Below, piece after piece: positions 1 through 8,785 of a DNA stretch of 64,000 nt. The translations under genes and the position numbers were made by a program. The notes under the pieces were generated by a model. That model did not search any database. It was given only the letters and a program-made list of their open reading frames with translations, and was not told the DNA's origin. The stretch is from assembly GCF_900091455.1 (NCBI RefSeq), contig NZ_LT607412.1, forward strand, positions 6,758,001-6,822,000, in the 5' to 3' direction. Origin of the DNA: Micromonospora coriariae. GTDB taxonomy: Bacteria; Actinomycetota; Actinomycetes; Mycobacteriales; Micromonosporaceae. The stretch's first letter is position 1; every line of letters starts with the position of its first letter.

Positions 1-607
1 TGAGCCGGCTGGACCGGCCCATCGCGTCGACCACGAGGTCCGCCGGTTCGACGATCGGCTCGGTCCCGCCGTCCGGCACGTACCGCGCGCCGGTGACGCG
101 CCGGTCGGCGAAGACCAGGCCGTCCGCGCGGCCGTACACCATCCGGATGTTGTCGATCGCGAGCGTCCGCCGCCGGACCAGCGCCTCCAGGAACGGGCGC
201 GTGGTGATCAGCATCGGGCCGGTGCCGGACGGTTCCGGCGGCAGCCCCAGCACGCCGTTCACGAAGATCTTCGCCGCGCCCTGGTCGGTCGGCGGCGGCG
301 GGGCGCCGGCCGCGAGCGCCTCGTCGACAATGCCGGGGAACCAGCGTTCCAACTGGATCTGACCCGACGGCAGCAGCGCGTGCACCTGGCTGCCCTGCGG
401 CACACCGGGACGCGGCCCGTCATCCACATCGGACGGATCTCGCTCGATGACGAGCACCTCGTCGGCATGGTCACTCAACACCCGAGCCGCCATGAGCCCG
501 GCGATGCTGCCGCCCAGCACCACCGCCCGCCGCATGACCACCCGGGTCTCGGCCGGGGGTTCCGCTGTCGCTATCTCCGAGAAGAGCCGGGACGGCGAGG
601 GGGGCAT
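1..607 (-). CDS. FAD-dependent monooxygenase/oxidoreductase, N-terminal part (runs off window)
   Basis: The first 202 codons of a flavoprotein that continues beyond the left edge. It starts at an ATG preceded by GAGGAG. The N-terminal Rossmann motif VVLGGSIAGLMAARVL lies at about residues 28-43, followed by an acidic strand end (VIERD) that binds the FAD ribose. Further on is PGVPQGSQVHALLP, typical of the actinobacterial squalene-epoxidase-like/PHBH-type monooxygenases found in secondary-metabolite clusters. The visible part ends in DLVVDAMGRSSRL, which occurs almost unchanged in the complete paralogue at 18357-19733. The substrate is unknown. It is transcribed away from the iron-regulated genes on its right. 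The family call is fairly secure; a tailoring role for the neighbouring RiPP is only a possibility. Confidence 0.8.
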   Translation of the reverse strand, partial: MPPSPSRLFSEIATAEPPAETRVVMRRAVVLGGSIAGLMAARVLSDHADEVLVIERDPSDVDDGPRPGVPQGSQVHALLPSGQIQLERWFPGIVDEALAAGAPPPPTDQGAAKIFVNGVLGLPPEPSGTGPMLITTRPFLEALVRRRTLAIDNIRMVYGRADGLVFADRRVTGARYVPDGGTEPIVEPADLVVDAMGRSSRL

Positions 608-798
608 ACGGTCACTCCTCGAGTGGTCGGGAAACCTCGGCATCCACGACCGTAACCACCAGAGGCGCCGCAGTCAGTGGCAGCGGACCCACCATTTCTG
701 GTCCGCACCGGCGGCCGACCCCGCTCAGCAACGTCGATGCGCGAGGCACGGCAGCAATTCGCAGGCCCGGACCCGTCTTGACAGATCATTCGGCGGTT

Positions 799-813
799 AG
801 GTTAGCCTAACCT
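799..813. promoter_or_regulatory. Iron box (DtxR/IdeR/DmdR operator)
   Basis: AGGTTAGCCTAACCT is a perfect dyad (7-bp arms around a central C) and is extended on the left by TT. This is the canonical actinobacterial iron box, bound by DtxR-family repressors when Fe(II) is plentiful. It ends two bases before the ATG of the truncated ABC ATPase, so it should control that remnant together with the ferric reductase at 1114. Confidence 0.9.
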
Positions 814-814
814 C

Positions 815-1084
815 ATGCACAAGCAGCTGGCGTCGGCCGCCGGGGAAGACCGCCTGTCGGGCGTCGGCCTCCACCTGGGTTACCACGCCGTGACCGTGGT
901 GCACGGCGCGGCGATCCGCTTCCGTCGGGGTGCGGTGACCGCGCTCGTCGGGCCCAACGGCAGTGGCAAGTCGACCCTGCTGCGCGCCCTCGCTCGGCTG
1001 CACCCGATCGAGGCCGGCGTGGTGCACCTCGCCGACGGCGGCGCCCCGGTCAGCCTGCCGGCCGTGGCGAACCACCCCCGGTAG
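815..1084 (+). pseudogene. Truncated ferric-siderophore ABC transporter ATPase (FecE/FepC-like)
   Basis: An 89-aa reading frame directly behind the iron box. Residues 10-75 are clearly the start of a siderophore-import ATPase, with a Walker A motif GPNGSGKST at about residues 47-55 followed by LLRALARLHPIEAG. The frame then stops after VANHPR. The Q-loop, signature, Walker B and H-loop (about 170 residues in intact family members) are missing, and the next gene starts 29 bases later, so they were deleted rather than frame-shifted. No permease or binding-protein gene is next to it. It cannot be a working ATPase. It may persist only because it carries the promoter and operator for the downstream reductase. 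Confidence 0.8.
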
Positions 1085-1113
1085 CAGGCCGGACCGAACC
1101 CGAGAGAGGCACC

Positions 1114-2019
1114 ATGACCGAGACCATGCCCATCGCCCCGTGGCGCCTGTTCACCGTCGAGGTCCGGGCGGTACGCCGGCTGAGCCCGTCGTTCGTCCGG
1201 GTGACCTTCACCGGGCCAGACCTCGACCGCTTCGCCGACAACGGTTACGACCAGCGGATCAAGCTGGCGCTGCCGCTGCCCGGCCAGCGTGAGGTGCGTC
1301 TGCCGGAGGGACCGGACTGGTACGCGAAGTGGCGGGCCCTGCCCGAGCACCTGCGCAATCCCGTGCGCACCTACACCGTACGGGCGGTCCGGCCGGAGCT
1401 GGCCGAGGTCGACGTCGACCTGGTGCTGCACGGCGACAGCGGCCCGGCGACCCGCTGGGCCGCGCGGGTGCGCGCCGGCGACGAGATCGCCATCCTCGGG
1501 CCGGACGCCGGCTACGACGGTGACCACGGCGGGATCGAGTTCCGGCCGTCAGCGGCGACGAGCCTGCTGCTGGCCGGGGACGAGACCGCCGTACCGGCCA
1601 TCAGCGGCATCTGCGAACGACTTGGAAGCGATGCCCGTGGCACAGTCGTGCTGGAGGTGCCCGACGTGGACGACGTGCTGCCGCTGGTGGCTCCGCCGCG
1701 AGTCGAGGTCCGCTGGCTGGTCCGGGGCGCGGACGGGCACGGCAGCCGGCTGGTTCCGGCCGTCGCCGCCGCGGCGGGGGAACTGCTGGCCGGTGACGCG
1801 ACGGGCGCCGCCCAGCCCGTCGCGGACGTGGACGTCGACACCGAGATCCTGTGGGAGGTCCCGGACGTGGTGCCACCGGTTCCGCTGTACGCGTGGCTGG
1901 CCGGGGAGGCCGGCGTCATCCGTACCCTGCGCCGACACCTGGTCGCGGAGCGGGGTCTCGACCGGCGGGCCGTGGCGTTCATGGGCTACTGGCGGCTCGG
2001 CCGCGCCGACCCGGCCTGA
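1114..2019 (+). CDS. Siderophore-interacting protein (ferric-siderophore reductase)
   Basis: 301 aa, the usual length of the SIP/ViuB family. These cytoplasmic FAD- and NAD(P)H-dependent reductases release iron from imported ferric siderophores. An N-terminal ferredoxin-reductase-type beta-barrel carries the flavin motif RTYTVR (residues 85-90). It is followed by GDSGPATRWAARVRAGD and GPDAGYD at the phosphate-binding loop. The C-terminal SIP domain contains LLLAGDETAVPAI and ends in the typical AFMGYWRLGRA. The start is preceded by GAGAGG. It lies behind an iron box and a decayed ABC ATPase, so it is expected to be induced by iron starvation. Its 3' end overlaps the convergent metalloprotease gene by 34 bases. 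Confidence 0.92.
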   Translation: MTETMPIAPWRLFTVEVRAVRRLSPSFVRVTFTGPDLDRFADNGYDQRIKLALPLPGQREVRLPEGPDWYAKWRALPEHLRNPVRTYTVRAVRPELAEVDVDLVLHGDSGPATRWAARVRAGDEIAILGPDAGYDGDHGGIEFRPSAATSLLLAGDETAVPAISGICERLGSDARGTVVLEVPDVDDVLPLVAPPRVEVRWLVRGADGHGSRLVPAVAAAAGELLAGDATGAAQPVADVDVDTEILWEVPDVVPPVPLYAWLAGEAGVIRTLRRHLVAERGLDRRAVAFMGYWRLGRADPA

Positions 2020-3263
2020 GTCGCCGCCGTGCCCGCCGAAGCGCTCCCGCCCGCCGCACGCCGCCGCCGGGCCAGGTGACCGGCGAACGCCAGCAGCAAC
2101 AGGGCCTCGGCGAGCAGCACGGCCACCGCCCAGCCGGGCCCGAGCCAGCCGGCCAGCGAGACGTACCAGAACCGGACCAGCAGCGTCAGCACGGTCACCG
2201 CGAAAGCCGCCGACGCCAGGCCGTATCCGGTGTAGACCAGCCGGTTCCGGCGGCGGTAACCGGCGACCGTGGCAGGGCCGCCGCGCAGCAACCGACCCCA
2301 GAACCGATAGGTGTCGGCCCGCAGGTCGGCCAGGTTGAGGGCGTGGCTGAGCATGTGGTAGCCGTCCAGGCGCAGGAACGGCACCAGGTTGAGCGCGGCC
2401 GTCGCGGTGCCGAAGAGCAGCATGGTGCCGGCCAGGTCGCGCAGCGCACCGGCCCCCACCCAGGCCCGGATCGCGGCGAACGGCACCAGGGCCAGCATGC
2501 TGACGAACACGCCGGCGAACGCGGTGGCCACCCGACGCCGCGGGGTGAAGAGCACGATGTCGTCGACCTTGCAGTACGGCGCCAGCAGCGGGAACCGCCA
2601 CATCAGCCCGATCTCGGTGACCCGCCCGCCGAAGTGCCGGCAGGTCAGCCCGTGCGCGCACTCGTGCACGAAGACGATCGCCCAGGTGATCACCACTGCC
2701 GCCACGATCGCGGCGAGCGGGCGGTGTCCGGAACCCACCCCGTGCATCAGGTCCGGCAGGTGCACCGCGACGTAGCCGGTCACGGCGAGCACGGCCAGCA
2801 GGGCGGGCAGCACGAACCCCCAGCTGAACAGCGCGCCCAGCCTCGGGAGCAGCCGGGTGAAGAGCCGGTCCGGGTCGAAGAGCGGCCACCGGGCCGACAA
2901 CGCCCCCCGCCGGGCGTTCGCCGCGCCCTCGGCGGCCGAGGCGGTCAGGCGGGCGATCGTCTCCGGGTCGGTGGCGTCGGCGAGCAACTGTCGGCGGTGC
3001 AGCATGCCGAAGAGCTGCTGCCAGTTCTCCGGCCCGAGCCGGCGCCGGTACGTCGCGGCGTACTCGGCCGCGAGATCGTCGAGCGTGCGGGTGCCGTCCA
3101 TCCGGGAGAGCAGGAAGTGCTCCCGTGGCCCGACCCGGTAGTACCAGCCGGTCTCGCCGTCCTTGACGTGGTGCACCAGCTTCTCGCCCCGCCACTGGCC
3201 GGGGCCGAGCACGACCGTGGCGCGCAGACGGGGGCGGGCCCAGGTGGCGTCGACCGTCGTCAT
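1986..3263 (-). CDS. PqqD-like/M50-type membrane zinc metalloprotease of the RiPP cluster
   Basis: 425 aa, the last gene of the RiPP operon; its ATG overlaps the preceding stop (ATGA). Residues 30-95 look like a PqqD/RRE-type winged helix (FLLSRMDGTRTLDDLAAEYA). Several hydrophobic segments follow. HECAH at 200-204 is the HExxH zinc site inside a membrane helix, and RLDGYHML at 298-305 supplies the Asp ligand as in site-2 proteases. Related 'putative peptide zinc metalloproteases' occur in other peptide natural-product operons. Likely roles are leader cleavage during maturation or export, or self-protection. No other leader peptidase is visible in the cluster, which makes it the best candidate. 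The exact cut site cannot be told from sequence. Confidence 0.8.
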   Translation of the reverse strand: MTTVDATWARPRLRATVVLGPGQWRGEKLVHHVKDGETGWYYRVGPREHFLLSRMDGTRTLDDLAAEYAATYRRRLGPENWQQLFGMLHRRQLLADATDPETIARLTASAAEGAANARRGALSARWPLFDPDRLFTRLLPRLGALFSWGFVLPALLAVLAVTGYVAVHLPDLMHGVGSGHRPLAAIVAAVVITWAIVFVHECAHGLTCRHFGGRVTEIGLMWRFPLLAPYCKVDDIVLFTPRRRVATAFAGVFVSMLALVPFAAIRAWVGAGALRDLAGTMLLFGTATAALNLVPFLRLDGYHMLSHALNLADLRADTYRFWGRLLRGGPATVAGYRRRNRLVYTGYGLASAAFAVTVLTLLVRFWYVSLAGWLGPGWAVAVLLAEALLLLAFAGHLARRRRAAGGSASAGTAATQAGSARPSRQ

Positions 3264-4306
3264 CGCGCGCCGGCCGGTGCCTCGTCGAGCAGCGCGGCAC
3301 GCATCAGGTACGACAGGTAGATCTCGTCCAGGATGCTCACTCCGAGCCGGTTGTTTGTCATGTGCACGTAGGAGCTGAGCAGGATGGGCAGCGCGGCGTC
3401 GAGGTCCGTGAGCGGGGTGGGCTCACCGCCGCCGCGCTGAAAGACCAGCTCACCGTCTCGCGCCAACGCCACCACCCGCTCGCGCAGCGCCCGGCAGTGC
3501 GCCCGCCAGCGGCCCTCGACGCCGCCCACGCGCGCGGTCGACTGCTCCCGCGCCGCCGCGCGGATGTCGGCGAGCCGACCGCGCAGCGCGGCGTCCATCC
3601 GCCGGTAGCTGGTGTCGAAGCTGGCGTGGTAGTCGTCGCTGGGCTCCGAGTAGGAGACCTCCCAGAACCGCCGGTACTCGTCGAGAAAGCCGGCGATCCG
3701 CCGGTCGTCGTCGAGGAAGACGGCGCACATCATCATGGCGAGCTGCGCGGAGAGCCCGAGCAGCACCGGACGGACGTGCACGTTCGTGGTGGCCAGCAGG
3801 TCGAGCACCACGTCGCTGGACTGCTCGAAGTGCCACTCGGCCAGCTCGACGCCGGCGGGGCCGCCGTACCGGCCGTACTCGCGTTCGTACGGGATGTGGT
3901 GGTAGCTGTTGTTCGCCCGCATCGGCATGACGCCGTCCGGGCCGTACTCCTCGTCCCACCGCTGCGCGCCGTACTCGGCGAGGAACATCTGCCGGTACAG
4001 GTCGCCCAGGCCCGCGTTGTCCACCTCGTAGAGCGCGGGCCGGCGGCGCAGGAACGCGTCGATGGCCGCGTCCACCCGGGCGCGGACCGCCGCCGGGTCG
4101 ACGCCGGGGGCGGGCAGCACCCGCAACCGGACGTGTGGGCCCTCCATCCAGTACTTGATGAAGAAGTACCGGCTGATCAGTCCCTCGGCGCGCAGCTCGT
4201 CCACCAGCGGACGAACCCCCTCGACAAGCATGGGGTTGGCGTTGCTGGCGTAGAAGACGTGCACGCTGAGCCAGCCGTGGTCGGTCGGCGCGGGGTGGTC
4301 AGTCAT
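3260..4306 (-). CDS. SpaB_C-type thiopeptide/lantibiotic biosynthesis protein (glutamate elimination or cycloaddition)
   Basis: 348 aa from an ATG with GGAG upstream; it overlaps the end of the LanB-type gene by 8 bases. A GTG 21 bases earlier is possible. The protein matches the stand-alone 'thiopeptide-type bacteriocin biosynthesis' family: WLSVHVFYASN near the start, the substrate-strand motif FFIKYWMEGPHVRLRV, and a C-terminal SYVHMTNNRLG. In goadsporin-like pathways this fold removes glutamate from glutamylated Ser/Thr to leave dehydroalanine. In thiopeptides a second copy does the [4+2] pyridine closure. Only one copy is present here. Elimination is the more economical assignment because the LanB partner would be useless without it. 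Confidence 0.85.
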   Translation of the reverse strand: MTDHPAPTDHGWLSVHVFYASNANPMLVEGVRPLVDELRAEGLISRYFFIKYWMEGPHVRLRVLPAPGVDPAAVRARVDAAIDAFLRRRPALYEVDNAGLGDLYRQMFLAEYGAQRWDEEYGPDGVMPMRANNSYHHIPYEREYGRYGGPAGVELAEWHFEQSSDVVLDLLATTNVHVRPVLLGLSAQLAMMMCAVFLDDDRRIAGFLDEYRRFWEVSYSEPSDDYHASFDTSYRRMDAALRGRLADIRAAAREQSTARVGGVEGRWRAHCRALRERVVALARDGELVFQRGGGEPTPLTDLDAALPILLSSYVHMTNNRLGVSILDEIYLSYLMRAALLDEAPAGAR

Positions 4307-7079
4307 GGTCTGCTCCAACTCGGACACCGTTGAGTTCGACGGTCAGTTCGGTGACGTACGTGCCGGTGCCGTCGTGCAGCACCTGCTCGTCAGCGCCCGG
4401 CAGCATCTCGGTCAGCACCAGCCGGCTGCCGGCGGCACGCGCCGTCGCGTCCAGCAGTTGCAGCGAGAAGTGGCTGTCGAGGTCCACGTAGAGCGGCTTG
4501 TGGTCCGGCCGGGCGCCGCCCTGCGCGGCTGGCTGGGCCGCGTCGTCCCCGGCCACCGGGGCGAGCCGGGTGCCCTCCGGGGTGGCGAACAGGCGGCGCG
4601 GCAGGCCGTTGTCGCGCCGCCACCGCTGCCAGGCGAGGAACCACTCCGCGTCGCTCTGCCCGGCCGTACGCGACGGTAGGTGATCCGGGTGCAGCTTCCA
4701 CATCCGCCGTTGCAGGACCAGGTCGCCGTGCACGATACGGGGGTATCCGGCGATGCCCCGGCCGGGCAGCGGCACGGTCGTACCGGCCCACAGGTCGGGT
4801 TGCGCCATGCCCAGGTAGGCGAAGGTGAGCAGCACCTGCTGCACCTCCGGCAGCGCCATCGGCAGCAGGAACCCGAGATAGACCGGGATGACCTCGGCGT
4901 CGAGCCGCCGCGAACGCAGCAGCAGCCGGTCGGCGACCGGGTCATGCTCCACGCTGAGGTCGTCCATGTCGATCTGCTCGGCCGCCGGCCGGTGGCTGAT
5001 CTCCCCCGGGCAGACCAGCTCGTACGGTGTGACAACGGGGTGCAGGTTGAGATTGGTCGCGTCGTACCCGCCCTTGATCTCGGCGAGCACCGCGCCGGGC
5101 GGTTGGAGCCGGACGAGTTCGGCGCGGAGCGCGCCGGCGAGGTCCTGCTCGGCGAAGAGGTGCGCGAAGCGGGAGAAGAGCAGGGTCATTCCCGAGTAGA
5201 CCCGGTTGACCACCACCCGGTGTCGTCCGCCCTGGTCGGCGAGCTGGAGGAAGAACGACCGGGGGTCGAGCGTGCCGAGCGTCTCCGGCACCATGGCGGC
5301 GATGTCGGTCATGAAGGCGTCGTCGAGGGCCAACTCCTCGGCGCCGGCCGGCAGCCGGTCGTACGCCTCGTTCATGCGCCGGGCCACCTCCAGCCGGGCG
5401 TCGTCGAGCGCGGTGATCTCCTCCTGCCGGAACCAGTTCTCCTGCCGGACGTACCGGTTGTCCGCGTCGAACGCCCGGCGGCGCATCATCCGGCCGCTGT
5501 AGTGCTCGAAGAAGTCCTGCTGGAACTCGTGGGCGAAGGTGAGCAGGTCGTCGCAGCGACCCCCGGCGCCGTACCGGGCCCGGAAGAAGCCCTTGGTGGC
5601 CAGCCGGCGGGGCAGGTTGATGTCGAACACCGGCATGATCCGGGCGAGCGCCCGCAGGCCGGGTAGGACCTCCCGCTCCCAGCGCTCGCGGTCGGCGGTC
5701 ACCGGGGCGCCGGTGTGTCGCGTGGCGTCCTCGTAGATGAGGGTGCGGGGGGCCGGGACATCGGGGCGGCCGAGGTCGGTGTGGGCGGCGACCAGCTCGT
5801 CACGGATCCCGTCCAGCGCTCGGCGACGCGCCGGCAGGTCGGCCGCCGGATACGCGGTGGCCAGCCGGTTCGCGGTGGTCACCCGCTCGGCGAGCCGGTC
5901 GGACCAGTCCCGGCCAATCCGCCGCAGCGCCGCCGCGTACCCCTGGACCGGGTCGTCGTCGTGGATGTCCAGTTGCAGGTTCGGCACCACCAGTAGACCG
6001 ACCCGCAGCAGGTGGTGCAGGTACTGGGCGATCTCCTCGGCCGGGCGTCCGTCGGTGGCCAGCTCGGTGGCCAGGTCGTCCATCCGTCGTACCCGGCCGC
6101 CGGCGAGCGCGTCCAGGATGTCGTGCAGCACCCGCCCGGTGGGGAGCACGAAGAGCGACTCGTGGATCGACTCCAGGGTGATCGCGGCGTCGCCGTCCTC
6201 CGAGCTGGTCCGGCGGCGGCGCAGGTAGCGCAGCCGGCCGTGGGCGATGCGCCAACCGCTCGTCACGGTCACCGGAAGGTCGGCGCGGAGCGTCTCGTCG
6301 GCGAGCACGATGCTCGACAACCGGCCCAGCGCCGCCAGGTTGAGCCGGGCGCTGGCCCGCGTCGCCGTGACCGTCTCGCCGGTGCTCGGCGCGACGTCGA
6401 GGAGTCGGCCGCCGCCGGTTTCGAAGGTGCCGACGTTCACGGTGGTCAGCGTGCTGAACGGGCTGGTCTTGGCGGCGGTGCGGTAGGCGTACTCCAGCAG
6501 GGACCGCTCCACCCGGCGGGCCCGTTTGCCGAGCGGGCCGGTCCCGGTGAGGTAGCCGGTGAGGTACCGGTCCAGCGACGGGGAGGCGAGCAGGATGCCA
6601 CCGCGCAGGTTCGGGTCGTCGGCGAGGCCACGCAGCACTGTCCGCCGCCGCCCCAACTCGTCGTCGAGCACCGCCGGGCCGGCGGCCAGCTCCCGGCGGT
6701 ACGCGGCGAAGGTCTCCAGCCAGTGGGCCAGGTCCCGGTGGGTGTCCGCGCCCAACGCGGCAGCCGGCCAGGCCGACGGGTCGGCGGGTCGGGGCGGGCG
6801 GAGGTTGAACACGTCCCGGCGCAGCCGGATCAGCCGTTGCCGCAGCCCGTCATCTGTCACGTTCCGGCCCACCGCGACCTCGAGCGCGTCGGCAAGGTCC
6901 CGGCCGGTCACCCGGAGCCGGTCCTGCAGGTCGAGCACGCGGCGGGACCAGTCGGCGGTCCGGTCGAAGGCGAGCTGGTCGGCGACCTCGATGGGCAGTC
7001 CGGCGGTGCGCAGCATGAACACCCCGGGCATCCGCCAGGAGACCGGGGTCACCGGGGGTGCGGGCAGGGACACCGTCAC
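4299..7079 (-). CDS. LanB-type dehydratase, glutamylation domain
   Basis: 926 aa; the GTG start is preceded by GGAGAG. It is a stand-alone Lant_dehydr_N protein, which transfers glutamate from glutamyl-tRNA(Glu) to Ser/Thr of the precursor. The start LPAPPVTPVSWRMPGVFMLR and the family motif KTSPFSTLTTVNVG (204-217, the counterpart of RxTPFGxFAG) are clear. A long middle region (ARYGAGGRCDDLLTFAHEFQ) and TNLNLHPVVTPYELV resemble thiopeptide LanB proteins rather than lanthipeptide NisB, which carries its elimination domain in the same chain. Here that domain is the next gene. The length fits TbtB/GodF-like proteins. With a core holding 15 Ser, many residues are available for dehydration. Confidence 0.9.
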   Translation of the reverse strand: MTVSLPAPPVTPVSWRMPGVFMLRTAGLPIEVADQLAFDRTADWSRRVLDLQDRLRVTGRDLADALEVAVGRNVTDDGLRQRLIRLRRDVFNLRPPRPADPSAWPAAALGADTHRDLAHWLETFAAYRRELAAGPAVLDDELGRRRTVLRGLADDPNLRGGILLASPSLDRYLTGYLTGTGPLGKRARRVERSLLEYAYRTAAKTSPFSTLTTVNVGTFETGGGRLLDVAPSTGETVTATRASARLNLAALGRLSSIVLADETLRADLPVTVTSGWRIAHGRLRYLRRRRTSSEDGDAAITLESIHESLFVLPTGRVLHDILDALAGGRVRRMDDLATELATDGRPAEEIAQYLHHLLRVGLLVVPNLQLDIHDDDPVQGYAAALRRIGRDWSDRLAERVTTANRLATAYPAADLPARRRALDGIRDELVAAHTDLGRPDVPAPRTLIYEDATRHTGAPVTADRERWEREVLPGLRALARIMPVFDINLPRRLATKGFFRARYGAGGRCDDLLTFAHEFQQDFFEHYSGRMMRRRAFDADNRYVRQENWFRQEEITALDDARLEVARRMNEAYDRLPAGAEELALDDAFMTDIAAMVPETLGTLDPRSFFLQLADQGGRHRVVVNRVYSGMTLLFSRFAHLFAEQDLAGALRAELVRLQPPGAVLAEIKGGYDATNLNLHPVVTPYELVCPGEISHRPAAEQIDMDDLSVEHDPVADRLLLRSRRLDAEVIPVYLGFLLPMALPEVQQVLLTFAYLGMAQPDLWAGTTVPLPGRGIAGYPRIVHGDLVLQRRMWKLHPDHLPSRTAGQSDAEWFLAWQRWRRDNGLPRRLFATPEGTRLAPVAGDDAAQPAAQGGARPDHKPLYVDLDSHFSLQLLDATARAAGSRLVLTEMLPGADEQVLHDGTGTYVTELTVELNGVRVGADHD

Positions 7080-7158
7080 GGGTCTCTCCTTCGTCGACGG
7101 ATGGTCACGGGTCGGACGTCCGCCGCCGGCGTCGGCGCGGCGGCACGGGACGGGGCGG

Positions 7159-8775
7159 TCACAGCCGGTACGCCAGGTCGGCGGTGGCCTCAGGATGCCG
7201 CCCGAGGAGCAGGAAGAGCACGGTTCGTTCGTCGGTGCCGTCCAGCCCGAGGGCGGTGTTCATGGCGACGTTGTCGAAGCCGAGCACCGCGCCGCAGCCC
7301 AGGCGTTGCGCGGTGGCCGCGCAGTACGCCCGCTGGGCGACTGTGCCGACCTCGGCGTTCAGCATGCGGTAGCCACGGGGGCCGAACACGTCGAGGACCG
7401 CGTCCGGCCGGCCGGAGATGGCCAGCACCGCGCCGACCTGACCCATCGTGTAGTTGGTGAGGAAGTACTGCTGTTGCAGGAAGGCGGACATCCCACCCTC
7501 GGGTTCGGAGCCGGCCGGCAGCAGGGCGTGGCGCCGCTCGCAGTAGGCGTAGCCGCCGCCGGGCAGCCCGTCGACGTGGTTGGCGAAGACCCAGAGCCGG
7601 GTCAGCTCGGGCCCGCCGTCGGTTCGTTTGATGTCCGCCGGGTACCGCCGGGCGGCGGCGGCGAAGGCGAGCGTGGTGCCGAGGTCGGCCGCGGTCAGCT
7701 CGGGCGGCCGACGGAACCGGCCGAAGCTGCTGGACCGGCTGGCCAGCACCGCCGACAGTGGACGGCTGAGCCGGTCCAGCCGCGGCGCGGGCAGGGCGAC
7801 CGGCTCGCCCGGCAGGTCCCGGGGTGCGGCGGATTCGACGGTGTCGGGGGCGGGTCGGGCCAACGTGGCCGCCGCCCGGTGGACCGCGGTGACCGCGGGG
7901 AAGTCCCGTATCCGGCGGGACCGTTCGAAGGCGGGGTAGCGGGCGCGCACCCGCGCGGTGGCGTCCGCCGGTGCCGCCGGTGAGCGGGTGTCGGCGCCGG
8001 TCCAGTCCACCGGCACGACCGCGAAGACGCTCTCCGCGTCGCTGTCCAGGTCGAGCAGCCGGTCCAGGGGCGCCGGATCGAAGCAGAGCAGCCGCCGCAG
8101 GGGTACGCCCAGAGCGGGCGCCAGCAGATCCCAGGAGCCGAGCAGAGCGCCGAGATCCTGGGTGACCACGTGGTAGCAGAAGCTGTTGTACTTGAAGGAG
8201 TTCTTCCAGAACCGGATGCCGGCCAGCAGGTAGCTGTCGCCGCCGGTACCCGGGCCGTCGGTGCCGAGGGCGGCGCGGACGGTGCCTGTGACGTCGCCGA
8301 GCAGCAGCCGCTCCAGCACGTGCGCTCCGGTGTGGTAGTGGTAGACGCCCGGCAGCAGCGGCCCGCCCGCCCCCACCACCAGGTACACCTCCACCGGGTA
8401 CATCCCGCCCCCGGACGCGGTGCCGCGTCCCCACACCGCGTGCTCGAGGTGCGCCCGCTTGGCGACGTCCTGGTTCCAGTTGACAGCCATCCGCCGGTCC
8501 AGCACCCCGTACGACAGGCGCAGCAGGGCGGCCAGCCCGGCCAGCGACCAGCGGGTGGTCGCCGGCAGGTTCTCCCCGGTGTGCAGATCGCGCAGGGTGG
8601 GCAGCTCGGGCAGATCGGCGGGCAGCGGCAGCCGGGGCGCGCCGGGGTAGCTCTTGTGCCGTGAGGGCTGGTCGGCCCAGTCCACCTCGTAGTTGAGCGG
8701 TTCCATCGGAGTCCGGGCCCGGCGGAACACCGCCTCGGTGTAGTCCCGGACGACCTCGCGGGCCTCCTGCTGCAT
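7159..8775 (-). CDS. SagB-type FMN azoline dehydrogenase (double nitroreductase)
   Basis: 538 aa from an ATG with AGGAG six bases upstream; the open frame reaches further up, but inside the YcaO gene. Two nitroreductase-like halves are visible. The first has VNWNQDVAKRAHLEHAVWGR and the SagB signature RGTASGGGMYPVEVYLVV (about 117-134). The second has GGGYAYCERRHALL, a conserved NYTMGQVGAVL and the final GRHPEATADLAYRL. The family oxidises thiazolines/oxazolines to thiazoles/oxazoles with FMN. It sits 10 bases behind the YcaO gene, so the two are co-translated. Double-domain forms are usual in thiopeptide and goadsporin clusters. Confidence 0.9.
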   Translation of the reverse strand: MQQEAREVVRDYTEAVFRRARTPMEPLNYEVDWADQPSRHKSYPGAPRLPLPADLPELPTLRDLHTGENLPATTRWSLAGLAALLRLSYGVLDRRMAVNWNQDVAKRAHLEHAVWGRGTASGGGMYPVEVYLVVGAGGPLLPGVYHYHTGAHVLERLLLGDVTGTVRAALGTDGPGTGGDSYLLAGIRFWKNSFKYNSFCYHVVTQDLGALLGSWDLLAPALGVPLRRLLCFDPAPLDRLLDLDSDAESVFAVVPVDWTGADTRSPAAPADATARVRARYPAFERSRRIRDFPAVTAVHRAAATLARPAPDTVESAAPRDLPGEPVALPAPRLDRLSRPLSAVLASRSSSFGRFRRPPELTAADLGTTLAFAAAARRYPADIKRTDGGPELTRLWVFANHVDGLPGGGYAYCERRHALLPAGSEPEGGMSAFLQQQYFLTNYTMGQVGAVLAISGRPDAVLDVFGPRGYRMLNAEVGTVAQRAYCAATAQRLGCGAVLGFDNVAMNTALGLDGTDERTVLFLLLGRHPEATADLAYRL

Positions 8776-8785
8776 GTCGCTGCTC

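Noticed and set aside
1986..7079. Assignment of the cluster as a lanthipeptide (NisB/NisC) system
   Set aside because: There is no LanC-type cyclase, the dehydratase is split, and YcaO plus azoline dehydrogenase indicate an azole pathway.
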